A stretch of 11,302 bases of DNA from JBBKWH01 sp037968855. GTDB taxonomy: Bacteria > Pseudomonadota > Gammaproteobacteria > Pseudomonadales > Moraxellaceae. The notes under the pieces were generated by a model, which worked only from the letters and a program-made list of their open reading frames with translations, searched no databases and had not been told where the DNA came from. This document shows positions 1 to 7,388 of the stretch, in pieces (positions within the stretch are counted from its first letter, which is position 1; every line of letters starts with the position of its first letter). Both the position numbers and the translations under genes were made by a program. The stretch lies in NCBI GenBank assembly GCA_037968855.1, contig JBBKWH010000081.1:1-11302 (forward strand), in the 5' to 3' direction.

Positions 1-12
1 CGCTCCAAAAGA

Positions 13-28
13 GCCGATAATTATCGGC
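13..28 (-). terminator. Perfect 16-bp palindrome, possible terminator
   Basis: GCCGAT and ATCGGC arms surround AATT and form a perfect palindrome. Read on the minus strand, the stem is followed by TCTTTT, so it could end leftward transcription coming from parE or serve a gene outside the window. The zero-gap symmetry also fits a protein-binding site. The T-run is short, so the terminator reading is tentative. Confidence 0.35.
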
Positions 29-73
29 GTAATTGTGTCAAAACACCTGCCAAAACAGCAGTGCGACTTTGTG

Positions 74-92
74 AAAAACAGCACACGGCTGT
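74..92 (-). terminator. Short hairpin plus T-run downstream of parE
   Basis: On the minus strand the arms ACAGC and GCTGT (92-88 and 82-78) enclose a 5-nt loop and run directly into a T-run (78-74). The position, about 50 bp past the parE stop codon, fits a factor-independent terminator. The stem has only five pairs, so it would be weak unless helped by the neighbouring REP-like hairpin. Confidence 0.35.
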
Positions 93-126
93 CCCCTCTC
101 CTTTTCTCAGAGAGGGCTAGGGTGAG
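92..126. repeat. REP-like intergenic palindrome
   Basis: CCCTCTC (94-100) pairs perfectly with GAGAGGG (110-116) around a 9-nt loop, and the right arm continues as CTAGGGTGAGG. From memory, GAGAGGG(C/T)TAGGGTGAGG is a recurring dispersed intergenic palindrome in many proteobacterial genomes, usually grouped with REP or BIME elements. Only one copy is present here, so the repeat identity rests on recognising the motif and not on copies seen in the window. Confidence 0.55.
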
Positions 127-144
127 GTACTCTAGGCTGAGGGA

Positions 145-2019
145 CTAAACATCCGCCAAATTACCCTTCTCTTCCAACCAAATTTTGCGATCACCCGAAC
201 GCTTCTTGGCCAGCAACTTATCGAGCAAGCCATCGGTATGATGATGATCGTCCAAGTCCAACTGCACCAAACGGCGGGTATCAGGGTCCATGGTGGTTTC
301 ACGCAGTTGATTGGGGTTCATCTCACCCAAGCCTTTAAAGCGGGTGATTTGTGGCGTGGCTTTGCTTTTAAGCTTCTTCAAAATTGCCTGTAACTCGTCG
401 TCATCTAAGGCGTAATGCACCTCTTTGCCTGCATCAATCCGGTACAACGGCGGCATTGCCACAAACAAATGTCCATGCTCAATCAAGGCCGGAAAATGCT
501 TTACAAACAACGCGCAGAGCAATGTGGCAATATGCAAACCATCCGAGTCGGCATCGGCCAAGATACACACTTTGCCATAACGCAATTCGGATAGATCATC
601 GCTACCCGGATCAACGCCAATCGCGATGGCAATATCATGCACTTCTTGCGAGGCCAGCACCTCGTCTGCCGAGACCTCCCACGTGTTTAAGATCTTGCCC
701 CGTAGCGGCATGATGGCCTGAAAAATCCGATTACGCGCTTGCTTGGCACTGCCACCCGCCGAGTCACCCTCGACCAAAAACAGTTCGGTTTGCTCACGCG
801 TGCCGCCCGAGCAGTCGGCCAACTTACCCGGTAAGGCAGGGCCTGAGACAATCTTTTTGCGCTCAACTTTTTTGGCGGCTTTTAAGCGGCGACCTGCGCG
901 GGCAATCGCCATTTCGGCCAATTGGGTGGCCACTTCCGGATGTTGGTTTAACCACAAGCTAAAAGCATCTTTGGCAATATTTTGCACAATCCCTGCCGCT
1001 TCACGGCTAGACAGGCGCTCTTTGGTCTGGCCGGAAAACTGCGGCTCCTGAAACTTGAGCGACAAAATATAATTAACGCCATCCCACACATCATCCGCCG
1101 ACAGCTTCATGTTGCGTGGCAATAGGTTGCGTAGCTCGCAGAACTCGCGCATGGCATCGGTCGTACCGGTGCGCAAGCCGTTGACGTGCGTGCCACCTTG
1201 CGCGGTGGGGATCAAATTGACATAGCTTTCTTGAATGCTATCGCCGCCTTCTGCCGACCAGCATAGGGCAAACTCACAACTGGCGCGTTCCGCCTTGCCC
1301 AGTGCGGTAAACGGCTCTAGCGGCACGGTTTCACGGCCTTGTAGCTCATCTTTGAGGTAATCGACCAAGCCGTTTTCAAACTGCCAAACGGTTTTTTCGC
1401 CACTGTCTTGCTCAATAAAAGTGACTTTAAGCCCCGCTGCCAATACCGCCTTAGCCTTGAGATTGTGCTTGAGCGCTTTGACCGCAAACTTGGGCGTATC
1501 AAAATACTGCGGATCAGGGCTAAACGACACCAACGTACCGCTTTGTCGTTTGGGAAATCCCTCTTTGACCGCCAGATCCGTCACCCGCTCGCCATGCTCA
1601 AACGCCATGTGATACTGACTACCGCTACGCAACACCGTTACATCAACCCGTGTGGACAGTGCGTTGACCACCGAAATGCCCACGCCATGCAATCCACCAG
1701 AAAACTGATAGTTATCAGTCGAAAACTTGCCGCCGGCGTGCAACTTGGTCAGAATGATCTCGATACCGCTTTGGCCATATTCGGGGTGAATATCAACTGG
1801 CATGCCGCGCCCGTTGTCTTGCACCGACAACGAGCCGTCTTTGTACAACACCACCTCAATCTGATTGGCATGACCCGCCAAGGCTTCATCGACCGCGTTG
1901 TCGATCACCTCTTGTGCCAAGTGGTTAGGACGTGTGGTGTCGGTGTACATGCCCGGCCGACGGCGCACCGGATCTAGACCGGAAAGAACTTCAAGCGACT
2001 GTGCGGTGTACTGGGTCAC
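145..2019 (-). CDS. parE: DNA topoisomerase IV subunit B
   Basis: ParE is the ATPase subunit of topoisomerase IV. With ParC it decatenates daughter chromosomes and relaxes supercoils in the cytoplasm. The 624-aa protein matches the usual length (about 630) and is collinear with E. coli ParE as I remember it. The GHKL ATPase domain shows EVIDNAVDEA (37-46), DNGRGMP (68-74) and GGLHGVGISVVNALS (108-122). The transducer QTK loop is at 331-333. The TOPRIM domain shows EGDSAGG (417-423) and the metal-binding DADSDG (489-494), followed by FKGLGEMNPNQL (561-572). The start is GTG at 2019, because the protein opens exactly at the conserved MTQ and an AAGGA lies about 11 nt upstream. No ATG offers a better fit. 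The downstream stretch holds two terminator-like hairpins. It probably follows yqiA in one transcript, but the 122-bp gap could hold its own promoter. Nothing looks damaged. Confidence 0.97.
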   Translation of the reverse strand: MTQYTAQSLEVLSGLDPVRRRPGMYTDTTRPNHLAQEVIDNAVDEALAGHANQIEVVLYKDGSLSVQDNGRGMPVDIHPEYGQSGIEIILTKLHAGGKFSTDNYQFSGGLHGVGISVVNALSTRVDVTVLRSGSQYHMAFEHGERVTDLAVKEGFPKRQSGTLVSFSPDPQYFDTPKFAVKALKHNLKAKAVLAAGLKVTFIEQDSGEKTVWQFENGLVDYLKDELQGRETVPLEPFTALGKAERASCEFALCWSAEGGDSIQESYVNLIPTAQGGTHVNGLRTGTTDAMREFCELRNLLPRNMKLSADDVWDGVNYILSLKFQEPQFSGQTKERLSSREAAGIVQNIAKDAFSLWLNQHPEVATQLAEMAIARAGRRLKAAKKVERKKIVSGPALPGKLADCSGGTREQTELFLVEGDSAGGSAKQARNRIFQAIMPLRGKILNTWEVSADEVLASQEVHDIAIAIGVDPGSDDLSELRYGKVCILADADSDGLHIATLLCALFVKHFPALIEHGHLFVAMPPLYRIDAGKEVHYALDDDELQAILKKLKSKATPQITRFKGLGEMNPNQLRETTMDPDTRRLVQLDLDDHHHTDGLLDKLLAKKRSGDRKIWLEEKGNLADV

Positions 2020-2035
2020 GGCGTGGGGTTTCCTT

Positions 2036-2064
2036 TTTTCAAATAGCAGATTTTCAAACAGCAG
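2036..2064. repeat. Two 14-bp near-identical direct repeats
   Basis: TTTTCAAATAGCAG (2036-2049) and TTTTCAAACAGCAG (2051-2064) differ at one base and are offset by 15 bp. They lie immediately upstream of the parE ribosome-binding site, within its leader or promoter region. No function can be assigned. Confidence 0.6.
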
Positions 2065-2112
2065 GTTGATGACAGTTGATGGTCTAACGGAATCAACAGC
2101 AGCGCATGACTA

Positions 2113-2142
2113 CTCAAACAATCTCAAACAATCTCAAACAAT
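2113..2142. repeat. Three perfect 10-bp tandem repeats
   Basis: CTCAAACAAT occurs three times in a row without mismatch. The last unit runs into the yqiA stop codon (TGA, 2144-2142). On the coding strand the unit reads ATTGTTTGAG, and its TTTGA core recurs in the pair of repeats near the parE start. A tandem of this kind can change copy number by slippage. Most changes would alter only the yqiA-parE spacing. Confidence 0.8.
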
Positions 2143-2720
2143 CAACCAAACAAGAAATCAATCATCAACGGAATTTTACTGGCCATATCATGCATAAAGT
2201 GGTCGCCACCGGCCTCAATAATCATTGGCGATTGCGCCCCATCTTGACCGTAGTAGGCTTGGGCAATCCGATAATCAATCACCTCATCGCCCATTTTGAG
2301 CAACACCAACATCCGGTCAGGATGCACCGGCACAGCATGAAACATCTGGCGCATATCATCAAACTGTGACGGCAGCATCCGCCAGCCAGTCTCGGTCACA
2401 TGCTCGGTAACACCATTGGCAAAGAAGCGCTGCATTGACTCAAAGGGTCGCACGCTGGGGTTGACCAGTACAGCCCGAACCCCATACTGGGCGACACAAA
2501 TCGTCGCAAAAAAACCACCCAAACTGCTGCCTACCACCGCCGTTTGCGCATCTTGCCCAATCAACTGGCCTAGTAACGCCATTACTTCAAGCGGTGGACG
2601 ATTGAGATCCGGCCGCACAACCTGAATCTCTGGTCGATGCGCGGCACACCAATCGGTCAACATCTGCCCTTTAATCGACTGACTGTCGCTATTTAAGCCA
2701 TGAATATAAATCAGTTGCAT
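2142..2720 (-). CDS. yqiA: YqiA-type alpha/beta hydrolase (esterase)
   Basis: This is a small single-domain serine esterase of the YqiA (UPF0227) family. E. coli YqiA hydrolyses short acyl and palmitoyl-CoA type substrates in vitro, and its physiological substrate is unclear. The protein opens with the oxyanion-side IYIHGLNSD. It carries the nucleophile elbow GSSLGG, the family motif VNPSVRPF, an Asp in GDEVIDYR and the His of GGDH near the C-terminus, so a complete Ser-Asp-His triad is visible. The length of about 192 aa is normal. The ATG at 2720 is preferred because AGGGAA lies 8 nt upstream. The in-frame ATG at 2726 is only 2-3 nt from that site and would add two residues. yqiA next to parE is the order seen in E. 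coli, which supports the naming. Expression is probably from a promoter near 2834-2861. Confidence 0.9.
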   Translation of the reverse strand: MQLIYIHGLNSDSQSIKGQMLTDWCAAHRPEIQVVRPDLNRPPLEVMALLGQLIGQDAQTAVVGSSLGGFFATICVAQYGVRAVLVNPSVRPFESMQRFFANGVTEHVTETGWRMLPSQFDDMRQMFHAVPVHPDRMLVLLKMGDEVIDYRIAQAYYGQDGAQSPMIIEAGGDHFMHDMASKIPLMIDFLFG

Positions 2721-2833
2721 GCTCATCGTTCCCTAGTCGTTTCAGCCTGATACCGTCACCATGACCATCACAAAAACAACCGTTGATCGCTGACGATTGA
2801 CCGCACAAGACTGCTGTAGCAAGAATAGCCCCG

Positions 2834-2861
2834 ATTGTAAGGCGCAACCATCGACATGCAA
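2834..2861 (-). promoter_or_regulatory. Candidate yqiA promoter
   Basis: On the minus strand a TACAAT -10 (2839-2834; five of six consensus bases) follows a weak TTGCAT -35 (2861-2856) after a 16-bp spacer. It would give a leader of about 110 nt before yqiA and could serve yqiA-parE together. The poor -35 limits certainty. Confidence 0.35.
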
Positions 2862-2982
2862 GCCTTTCACAAAAAGCCGGTTCTTTTGTCGGTTAAATGG
2901 CAATGCAATTAAAAACATCGACCAAACGTCAGACAATCCCCGCCGTTGATGAATCTAAAAGCAGGTTATACCAAGGTCTAAC

Positions 2983-3012
2983 TTGACAAAGTTGGCAAAA
3001 ACCCGCTATTGA
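2983..3012 (+). promoter_or_regulatory. Candidate promoter of the alpha/beta hydrolase
   Basis: A perfect TTGACA -35 (2983-2988) is followed after 18 bp by a weak TATTGA -10 (3007-3012, matching TAT only). The start of transcription would fall inside the adjacent palindrome. The weak -10 with a perfect -35 is a pattern often seen at regulated promoters, but this is inference. Confidence 0.45.
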
Positions 3013-3028
3013 GTGTACGAGCGTACAC
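3013..3028. promoter_or_regulatory. Candidate operator palindrome at hydrolase promoter
   Basis: GTGTACG (3013-3019) and CGTACAC (3022-3028) form perfect 7-bp arms with a 2-bp centre. The site directly follows the predicted -10, covering about the transcription start, where a repressor dimer such as a TetR-type protein would block transcription. No regulator gene is present in the window, so the binding protein is unknown. Confidence 0.5.
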
Positions 3029-3065
3029 CAAACATGAAAGGATTCATCGCCGACAGGAGTATGTG

Positions 3066-4364
3066 ATGCCCAGCCTAACGCCACTGCATGAACCATTTTG
3101 CACTTTGCATCGAGAGCCGCCAACGCAAGGTGACCTCCTCGAGGGCATGGCGCAACTGGCAACCACCAGCATTGCTGGCGTCACGGATTTGGTGCAAGCC
3201 ATTCACCGCGAAATTGTCCTGCGCCCTCTCGGCTTGCACTCACCAAAAAACCAAGCCCGCTGGAACAAAGGCATAACCGGACGGATTTACAACCTGATTA
3301 AAGACATGACCCATCAGTCTGGTGCAGGTCTAGCCGTCACCTTGCGTACCGTCAACAAACTCAGTCCATCGCAAAAACGCCGTCAGCTCACTCCATTGAT
3401 GCATTTTTTGGTCGGCGTACTCAATGGTGTCGCTGGAGATCATTTGATCCGAATGCGCAATCCATTAGCCCTACCCATGATGTTTTATGATCGTTACGGC
3501 CAACCGCAACGCGGTGAGTTACGCGGACGTGTGGTCATTTTGGCCCATGGTCTGTGTATGAACCATCTGAGCTGGGATCCGGGCGAAAGCGTCGGCTTGG
3601 GCGAGCAAGTGCTGTATCGACAACCAAGCAGCACCGTGTTGTACCTGAGTTACAATACAGGCCGCCGTATCTCGCAAAATGGCCGTAGCTACGCTCGTCT
3701 ACTCAACGAACTACTCGAAAAAAACCCCCTGATTACCGAAATTGACCTGATTGGTCACAGTATGGGTGGCTTGATCTCACGTAGTGCCTTGTTCTATGGC
3801 AAGCAAATGGGCCACAACTGGCTCAACATTGTTGATCATCTGGTCTGTATCGGCTCGCCCCACCATGGTGCCGTGCTAGAGCGTCTTGGCTTTATGCTGC
3901 AAGATCGTGTGGGTCGCCTACCGTTTGCAGGTGCGCTGGCACGTCTGGGTGATATTCGTAGTGCGGGAGTGATTGATCTACGTCACGGCAGCGTCCGCGA
4001 CGACGACTGGGAACATTTAGAGGAACGCCGTGGCCAGTTTGATGACACCCGCAAACCCGCCCCGCTGCCATCAAGTGTCAAAGCCTACTTTATTGCGGGG
4101 ACGCTTGAGAGCGGCCCAAGCACCTCACGCACCCGTGAAGCCATTGGCGATTACTTGGTCAGCGTCAAAAGCGCCCTCGGTGAGCATGACAATCCAGTCT
4201 ATCAATTACGCGTGCCAGAAGAGCGCAAAGCGGTGTTCTACGGCATCAATCACTTTGAGCTTCAGTACCATCCAGCAGTACGTGATCAAGTGATCGCATG
4301 GTTAGTACCCGGTGCTTACCTGCCCCACACGGTAGACCACCGCATTGAGTATATCGAGCAATAA
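3066..4364 (+). CDS. PGAP1/lipase-like alpha/beta hydrolase
   Basis: This is a predicted serine hydrolase, probably an esterase or lipase acting on a lipid ester; the substrate is unknown. It has 432 aa. The first 150 or so residues are a polar, partly helical extension of unknown role (LLEGMAQLATTSIAGVTDLV near 24-43). The hydrolase fold starts near VVILAHGLCMNHLSW (156-170). The nucleophile elbow is GHSMGG with Ser232, followed by IGSPHHGAVLERLG (262-275), a pattern typical of PGAP1/LipA-like lipases. Asp362 (GDYLVS) and His396 (INHFELQ) are plausible triad partners. No signal peptide or membrane segment is visible, so it is predicted cytoplasmic. The start is the ATG at 3066, with AGGAG 6 nt upstream; the longer frame beginning at TTG 3009 would run through the predicted promoter. 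It is transcribed alone and ends at a strong terminator. Similar proteins are common in Acinetobacter as far as I recall. Confidence 0.88.
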   Translation: MPSLTPLHEPFCTLHREPPTQGDLLEGMAQLATTSIAGVTDLVQAIHREIVLRPLGLHSPKNQARWNKGITGRIYNLIKDMTHQSGAGLAVTLRTVNKLSPSQKRRQLTPLMHFLVGVLNGVAGDHLIRMRNPLALPMMFYDRYGQPQRGELRGRVVILAHGLCMNHLSWDPGESVGLGEQVLYRQPSSTVLYLSYNTGRRISQNGRSYARLLNELLEKNPLITEIDLIGHSMGGLISRSALFYGKQMGHNWLNIVDHLVCIGSPHHGAVLERLGFMLQDRVGRLPFAGALARLGDIRSAGVIDLRHGSVRDDDWEHLEERRGQFDDTRKPAPLPSSVKAYFIAGTLESGPSTSRTREAIGDYLVSVKSALGEHDNPVYQLRVPEERKAVFYGINHFELQYHPAVRDQVIAWLVPGAYLPHTVDHRIEYIEQ

Positions 4365-4387
4365 AATCCATCCCCTTGCAGCACAAC

Positions 4388-4416
4388 AAAAAAGACGCCT
4401 CAGCGTCTTTTTTTTT
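4388..4416. terminator. Bidirectional rho-independent terminator
   Basis: AAAAAAGACGC (4388-4398) and GCGTCTTTTTT (4403-4413) pair perfectly around the tetraloop CTCA. The T-run continues to 4416 and the A-run supplies a T-run on the minus strand. It sits between the convergent hydrolase (ends 4364) and dsbB (ends 4431) and can stop transcription in both directions. Confidence 0.92.
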
Positions 4417-4430
4417 ACACATCAACAGGA

Positions 4431-4943
4431 TTAGGCTTTACGCAGCAACTGCCATAAATTCACCAGCAATAGACCGACAAAAAACAGCAAGGCCCAATGC
4501 GGCAACGACCAACCCAGCAGTGTCCAATCAACTTTGGCACACTCACCAGAGCCATGTAGGACTTTTTGAATCACCTCCTGCATCGGAAACACGTCAATCC
4601 AATAATCCAAACCCGGTCCACAAGCAGGTACATCATCTGGTGGCAAATGCTGTAGCCAGACATGACGTGCTGCAACACCAACCGACCACAGCACGCCCAA
4701 GGTGGCCAGCAGCGAATAGCCAATCCGTACCCCACGTTTGCTTGGACCGTGGATCGCTGCAATCAAGGCAAACAAGCCCATGACCATTAATCCAACCCGC
4801 TGAAAAATACACAGCGGACAGGGGTCCAAATGCACCACATGCTGCAAGTACAGCGCAAAGGCCATACCCACAACCGCAGCCAAAAACAGGCCAATATTGA
4901 CCATGCGATAAGTTGTCATACGCTGCCAAACACTCATGAGCAT
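4431..4943 (-). CDS. dsbB: Disulfide bond formation protein B
   Basis: DsbB is the inner-membrane quinone reductase that re-oxidises periplasmic DsbA. The 170-aa protein has four hydrophobic segments (about 16-35, 50-65, 77-95 and 148-165). It has the first redox pair CPLC (Cys42, Cys45) followed by FQR, whose Arg is conserved for quinone binding. The second periplasmic pair is Cys108 (PACG) and Cys135 (GECA). All four catalytic cysteines are therefore present. Three ATGs are possible: 4946, 4943 and 4937. AAGAGG ends 1 nt before the first, 4 nt before the second and 10 nt before the third, so 4943 or 4937 is favoured. The gshA stop TGA (4945-4943) overlaps the first two starts, which points to translational coupling within one transcript. 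DsbA is not in the window. Confidence 0.95.
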   Translation of the reverse strand: MLMSVWQRMTTYRMVNIGLFLAAVVGMAFALYLQHVVHLDPCPLCIFQRVGLMVMGLFALIAAIHGPSKRGVRIGYSLLATLGVLWSVGVAARHVWLQHLPPDDVPACGPGLDYWIDVFPMQEVIQKVLHGSGECAKVDWTLLGWSLPHWALLFFVGLLLVNLWQLLRKA

Positions 4944-6571
4944 CATGCCTCTTGTATAGTCGCTATGCTTGCTGCCTGCACACGATAGGCCTGCAAGAAC
5001 GTCTTAAAATCCACCGGATCGGCGTGTTCCATTTCAGCCTGCTGCGCCAATGAGCGTGCAGCCAACTGGGCAAAATAATCGCGTACCGCATCTGCGACGG
5101 GATATTGCAACAATCTCGCCGCATGATTAACCGCCAACTCATGACCCAAACGCCACGAGCCTTGTGCTGCTAACGTATCGCTGAGCATCCGCGCTGATAA
5201 TGTTTGGGTCGGATCATCAACGCGTTGTTGCATCAACGCCAACGCATCGCTGTAATCGCTGGTCTGATTGGCTTTATCCAATAAGCGCGCGGCCTGCTGC
5301 ATGCTGGCTAATTGCGCAGTCGCCCATGTGGCAAAGGCTTGTTCACCTGATACCGTTTCGATCATGAGCGCAGGATCACGGCCTTCATCGACCACTTTGG
5401 CTTGGTTGCGCATGATGCGTTCTTCTTCACCAAAATACAGTGGCGGACTGTCGGCCAGCAGCGCCGATAACGCCAATACCTCCAAAAAACACGCCGAGTC
5501 TAAGCTAATGCCAATGTCGCTATAAGGGTCAACATCCACCGCTCGCAGCTCGACATATTCAACCCCACGATGGGCCAGCGCTTGGGCAGGCGTTTCGCCC
5601 GCTTGGGCAATCTGCTTCGGCCGCACCATGCTGTAGTATTCGTTTTCGATCTGGAGTACGTGATCATTGATCTGGATCGGTTCGCCATTGGCATCATCCA
5701 AGCCCAAATCGGCAAACGGCTGATAGGTCGTACCAATCGCCTGATGAACACCGCACACATAATCCGGCAGGTTATTGTAATGAATGCCCAATTGACGCTG
5801 TGCGCTGTTTTGATAGCCTAGCTTGCCCATGCGTAAGCCAGTGGCATACGGCAAATGCAAGGTGCCTTTGATCAACGGGGTTAAGCGATGCTCACGTCCT
5901 GTCAAAAAGCACGCACAAACAGTTGGACTTGCGCCAAGCAGATAAATCACCAACGGGGTCAGACGAATAAAATTGCGAATCAAACCAAAATACCGCGCAT
6001 CACTAAACTCACGCAGACTCTCTGCCCGATCCGCTTGATCGGCATACCACGCCGCAAACAATTCTGGCGGAAACGATAGGTTGTAATGCAAACCGGCAAT
6101 GGTCTGCATGCGACGGCCATAGCGAATGCCCAAGCCATGCCGATACAAGGTTTTAAACCTGCCAGTATTGGATGTGCCATAGTCGGCTAAAGGGATCTGC
6201 TGCTCGTCATTGTCCAGCAAACAGGGCATCGACATCGGCCAGAGTGTCTCACCGGCAGGCAGCTCTTGTTGCACAATGGCATGCAACTCGCGCAAAAAGC
6301 TTAAGGCTTGGCGCGGGCTGTCCATCGGTGGGGTGATCAACTCCATCAAGGCTTCGGAGTAATCGGTGGTGATATGCGGATGGGTTAAGGCCGAACCAAG
6401 CGCCACCGGATGCGGTGTTTTGGCAATAAACCCATCCGATTGCATGCGCAAACTTTCGCGTTCTAAACCGCGCTTCATGCCCTGCAATAATGCAGCGTTA
6501 AGCCATGTGGGTAACGCGTCATCGGGCGTATCAGAGGACGATGCTACGCCTTGAGATAACGGATCATTCAT
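4943..6571 (-). CDS. gshA: Glutamate-cysteine ligase
   Basis: GshA catalyses the first and rate-limiting step of glutathione synthesis: ATP-dependent joining of the glutamate gamma-carboxyl to cysteine, in the cytoplasm. The 542-aa protein belongs to the proteobacterial type 1 family (E. coli 518 aa). It shows GLERESLR (35-42), TTDYSEALMELITPP (68-82), AGLHYNLSFP (159-168), the GIHYNNLPDYV region (262-272) and GVEYVELRAVDVDPY (336-350), all in the expected order. The N-terminus is about 15-20 residues longer than in E. coli. The ATG at 6571 has only a weak GAG-type site about 9 nt upstream, but an N-terminus near GLERESLR is required. The gene leads a two-gene unit with dsbB. A 232-bp region separates it from the divergent DUF924 gene. 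Confidence 0.96.
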   Translation of the reverse strand: MNDPLSQGVASSSDTPDDALPTWLNAALLQGMKRGLERESLRMQSDGFIAKTPHPVALGSALTHPHITTDYSEALMELITPPMDSPRQALSFLRELHAIVQQELPAGETLWPMSMPCLLDNDEQQIPLADYGTSNTGRFKTLYRHGLGIRYGRRMQTIAGLHYNLSFPPELFAAWYADQADRAESLREFSDARYFGLIRNFIRLTPLVIYLLGASPTVCACFLTGREHRLTPLIKGTLHLPYATGLRMGKLGYQNSAQRQLGIHYNNLPDYVCGVHQAIGTTYQPFADLGLDDANGEPIQINDHVLQIENEYYSMVRPKQIAQAGETPAQALAHRGVEYVELRAVDVDPYSDIGISLDSACFLEVLALSALLADSPPLYFGEEERIMRNQAKVVDEGRDPALMIETVSGEQAFATWATAQLASMQQAARLLDKANQTSDYSDALALMQQRVDDPTQTLSARMLSDTLAAQGSWRLGHELAVNHAARLLQYPVADAVRDYFAQLAARSLAQQAEMEHADPVDFKTFLQAYRVQAASIATIQEA

Positions 6572-6803
6572 ACATCACACTCGCTGTTCTGCGGACGATC
6601 CAATGATGGATCTCGCCGACTTGATCAAAACCGGCCCTCATCATCCCGCAGCAGCAGCGAAAACGCGATTTTATTTTGTGTTTGTGCGGTATCTGACCAA
6701 ATGCCTTCATCCTGTGCAAATCAATATGAGTCATGATCATGTGTACGCCCAAAACGATATGTGATTCATCAGTCACTCAAGCATTGATCTGGAGTACCAT
6801 CGC
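6572..6803. other. Divergent intergenic region gshA / DUF924
   Basis: The 232 bp must hold the promoters of both divergent genes. I see a perfect 10-bp palindrome CATGATCATG (6732-6741) and a lone TAAAAT -10-like hexamer on the minus strand (6673-6668) without a matching -35. No promoter can be called with confidence, and no gene is supported here. Confidence 0.5.
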
Positions 6804-7352
6804 ATGACCATGCCTAACGCCCAAGATGTTTTAGATTTTTGGTTTGTCCAATCTGGCCCAACCCAATGGTTTGCCAAAGACGATACCTTTGATCAGCAGA
6901 TTCACCAGCGTTTTGCTGATCTATGCCAGCAAGCCCATGCCGCAGAGCTGTTTGCATGGCGTAATACACCACAAGGTCGTCTGGCCGAAATTATTGTGTT
7001 AGATCAGTTCTCGCGCAATTTATACCGTGATTCGGCCCAGCAATTTGCCGCCGACCCAATGGCCTTAACACTGGCACAAGAAGCGATTGCTGTCGGCGCC
7101 GATCAAGCCTTAAGCCAGCAGCAGCGGGTGTTTTTGTATATGCCATTTATGCATAGCGAGTCCAAGCTGATTCATCAACATGCGCTGCGCTTATTTACCG
7201 ATCTGGGCATTGCCAACAACTTGGACTACGAGCAGCAGCATAAGGCAATTATTGATCGTTTTGGCCGTTATCCACATCGTAATGCGGTACTTGGACGTCA
7301 ATCAACGGCCCAAGAGCTTGAATTTTTGCAACAGCCCAATAGCCATTTTTAA
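6804..7352 (+). CDS. DUF924 family protein
   Basis: This 182-aa protein matches the DUF924 family (PF06041), an all-helical, TPR-like fold of unknown biochemical function that is widespread in proteobacteria and eukaryotes. Recognisable family blocks are VLDFWF near the N-terminus, IIVLDQFSRNLYR (about 63-75), VFLYMPFMHSES (about 109-120) and IIDRFGRYPHRNAVLGR (about 149-165). It has no signal peptide or membrane segment and is probably cytoplasmic. The start at ATG 6804 has GGAG 9 nt upstream; an ATG two codons later is possible but further from that site. It is divergent from gshA. I cannot assign a role from context. Confidence 0.93.
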   Translation: MTMPNAQDVLDFWFVQSGPTQWFAKDDTFDQQIHQRFADLCQQAHAAELFAWRNTPQGRLAEIIVLDQFSRNLYRDSAQQFAADPMALTLAQEAIAVGADQALSQQQRVFLYMPFMHSESKLIHQHALRLFTDLGIANNLDYEQQHKAIIDRFGRYPHRNAVLGRQSTAQELEFLQQPNSHF

Positions 7353-7388
7353 ACTGCTGATCTGATCTCGCCTACATGATTCGTTCAT

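Larger units (their letters stand above)
2727..3065. other. Divergent intergenic region yqiA / hydrolase
   Basis: This stretch of about 340 bp holds no convincing gene. It contains a candidate minus-strand promoter for yqiA, a candidate plus-strand promoter and 16-bp palindrome for the hydrolase, and a possible 10-codon mini-ORF directly before the hydrolase start. The middle part (about 2870-2980) shows nothing recognisable. Confidence 0.7.

Noticed and set aside
1408..1977. 189-aa plus-strand open frame across parE
   Set aside because: It is the shadow of the strongly conserved parE frame on the opposite strand.
2742..2936. 64-aa open frame just upstream of yqiA on the minus strand
   Set aside because: Starts with TTG, has an unconvincing Val-rich C-terminus and no family resemblance; the yqiA promoter candidate lies inside it.
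3009..3065. TTG-started N-terminal extension of the hydrolase
   Set aside because: It would begin inside the predicted -10 and run through the operator palindrome, whereas ATG 3066 has AGGAG at ideal spacing.
6741..6747. GTGTACG half-site in the gshA/DUF924 gap matching the hydrolase operator arm
   Set aside because: A single 7-mer is expected about once by chance in a window of this size on two strands, and the second arm is missing.
6564..6776. 70-aa open frame upstream of gshA on the minus strand, overlapping its start by 8 nt
   Set aside because: No recognisable motif and no good ribosome-binding site; it fills the region where gshA promoter elements must lie.
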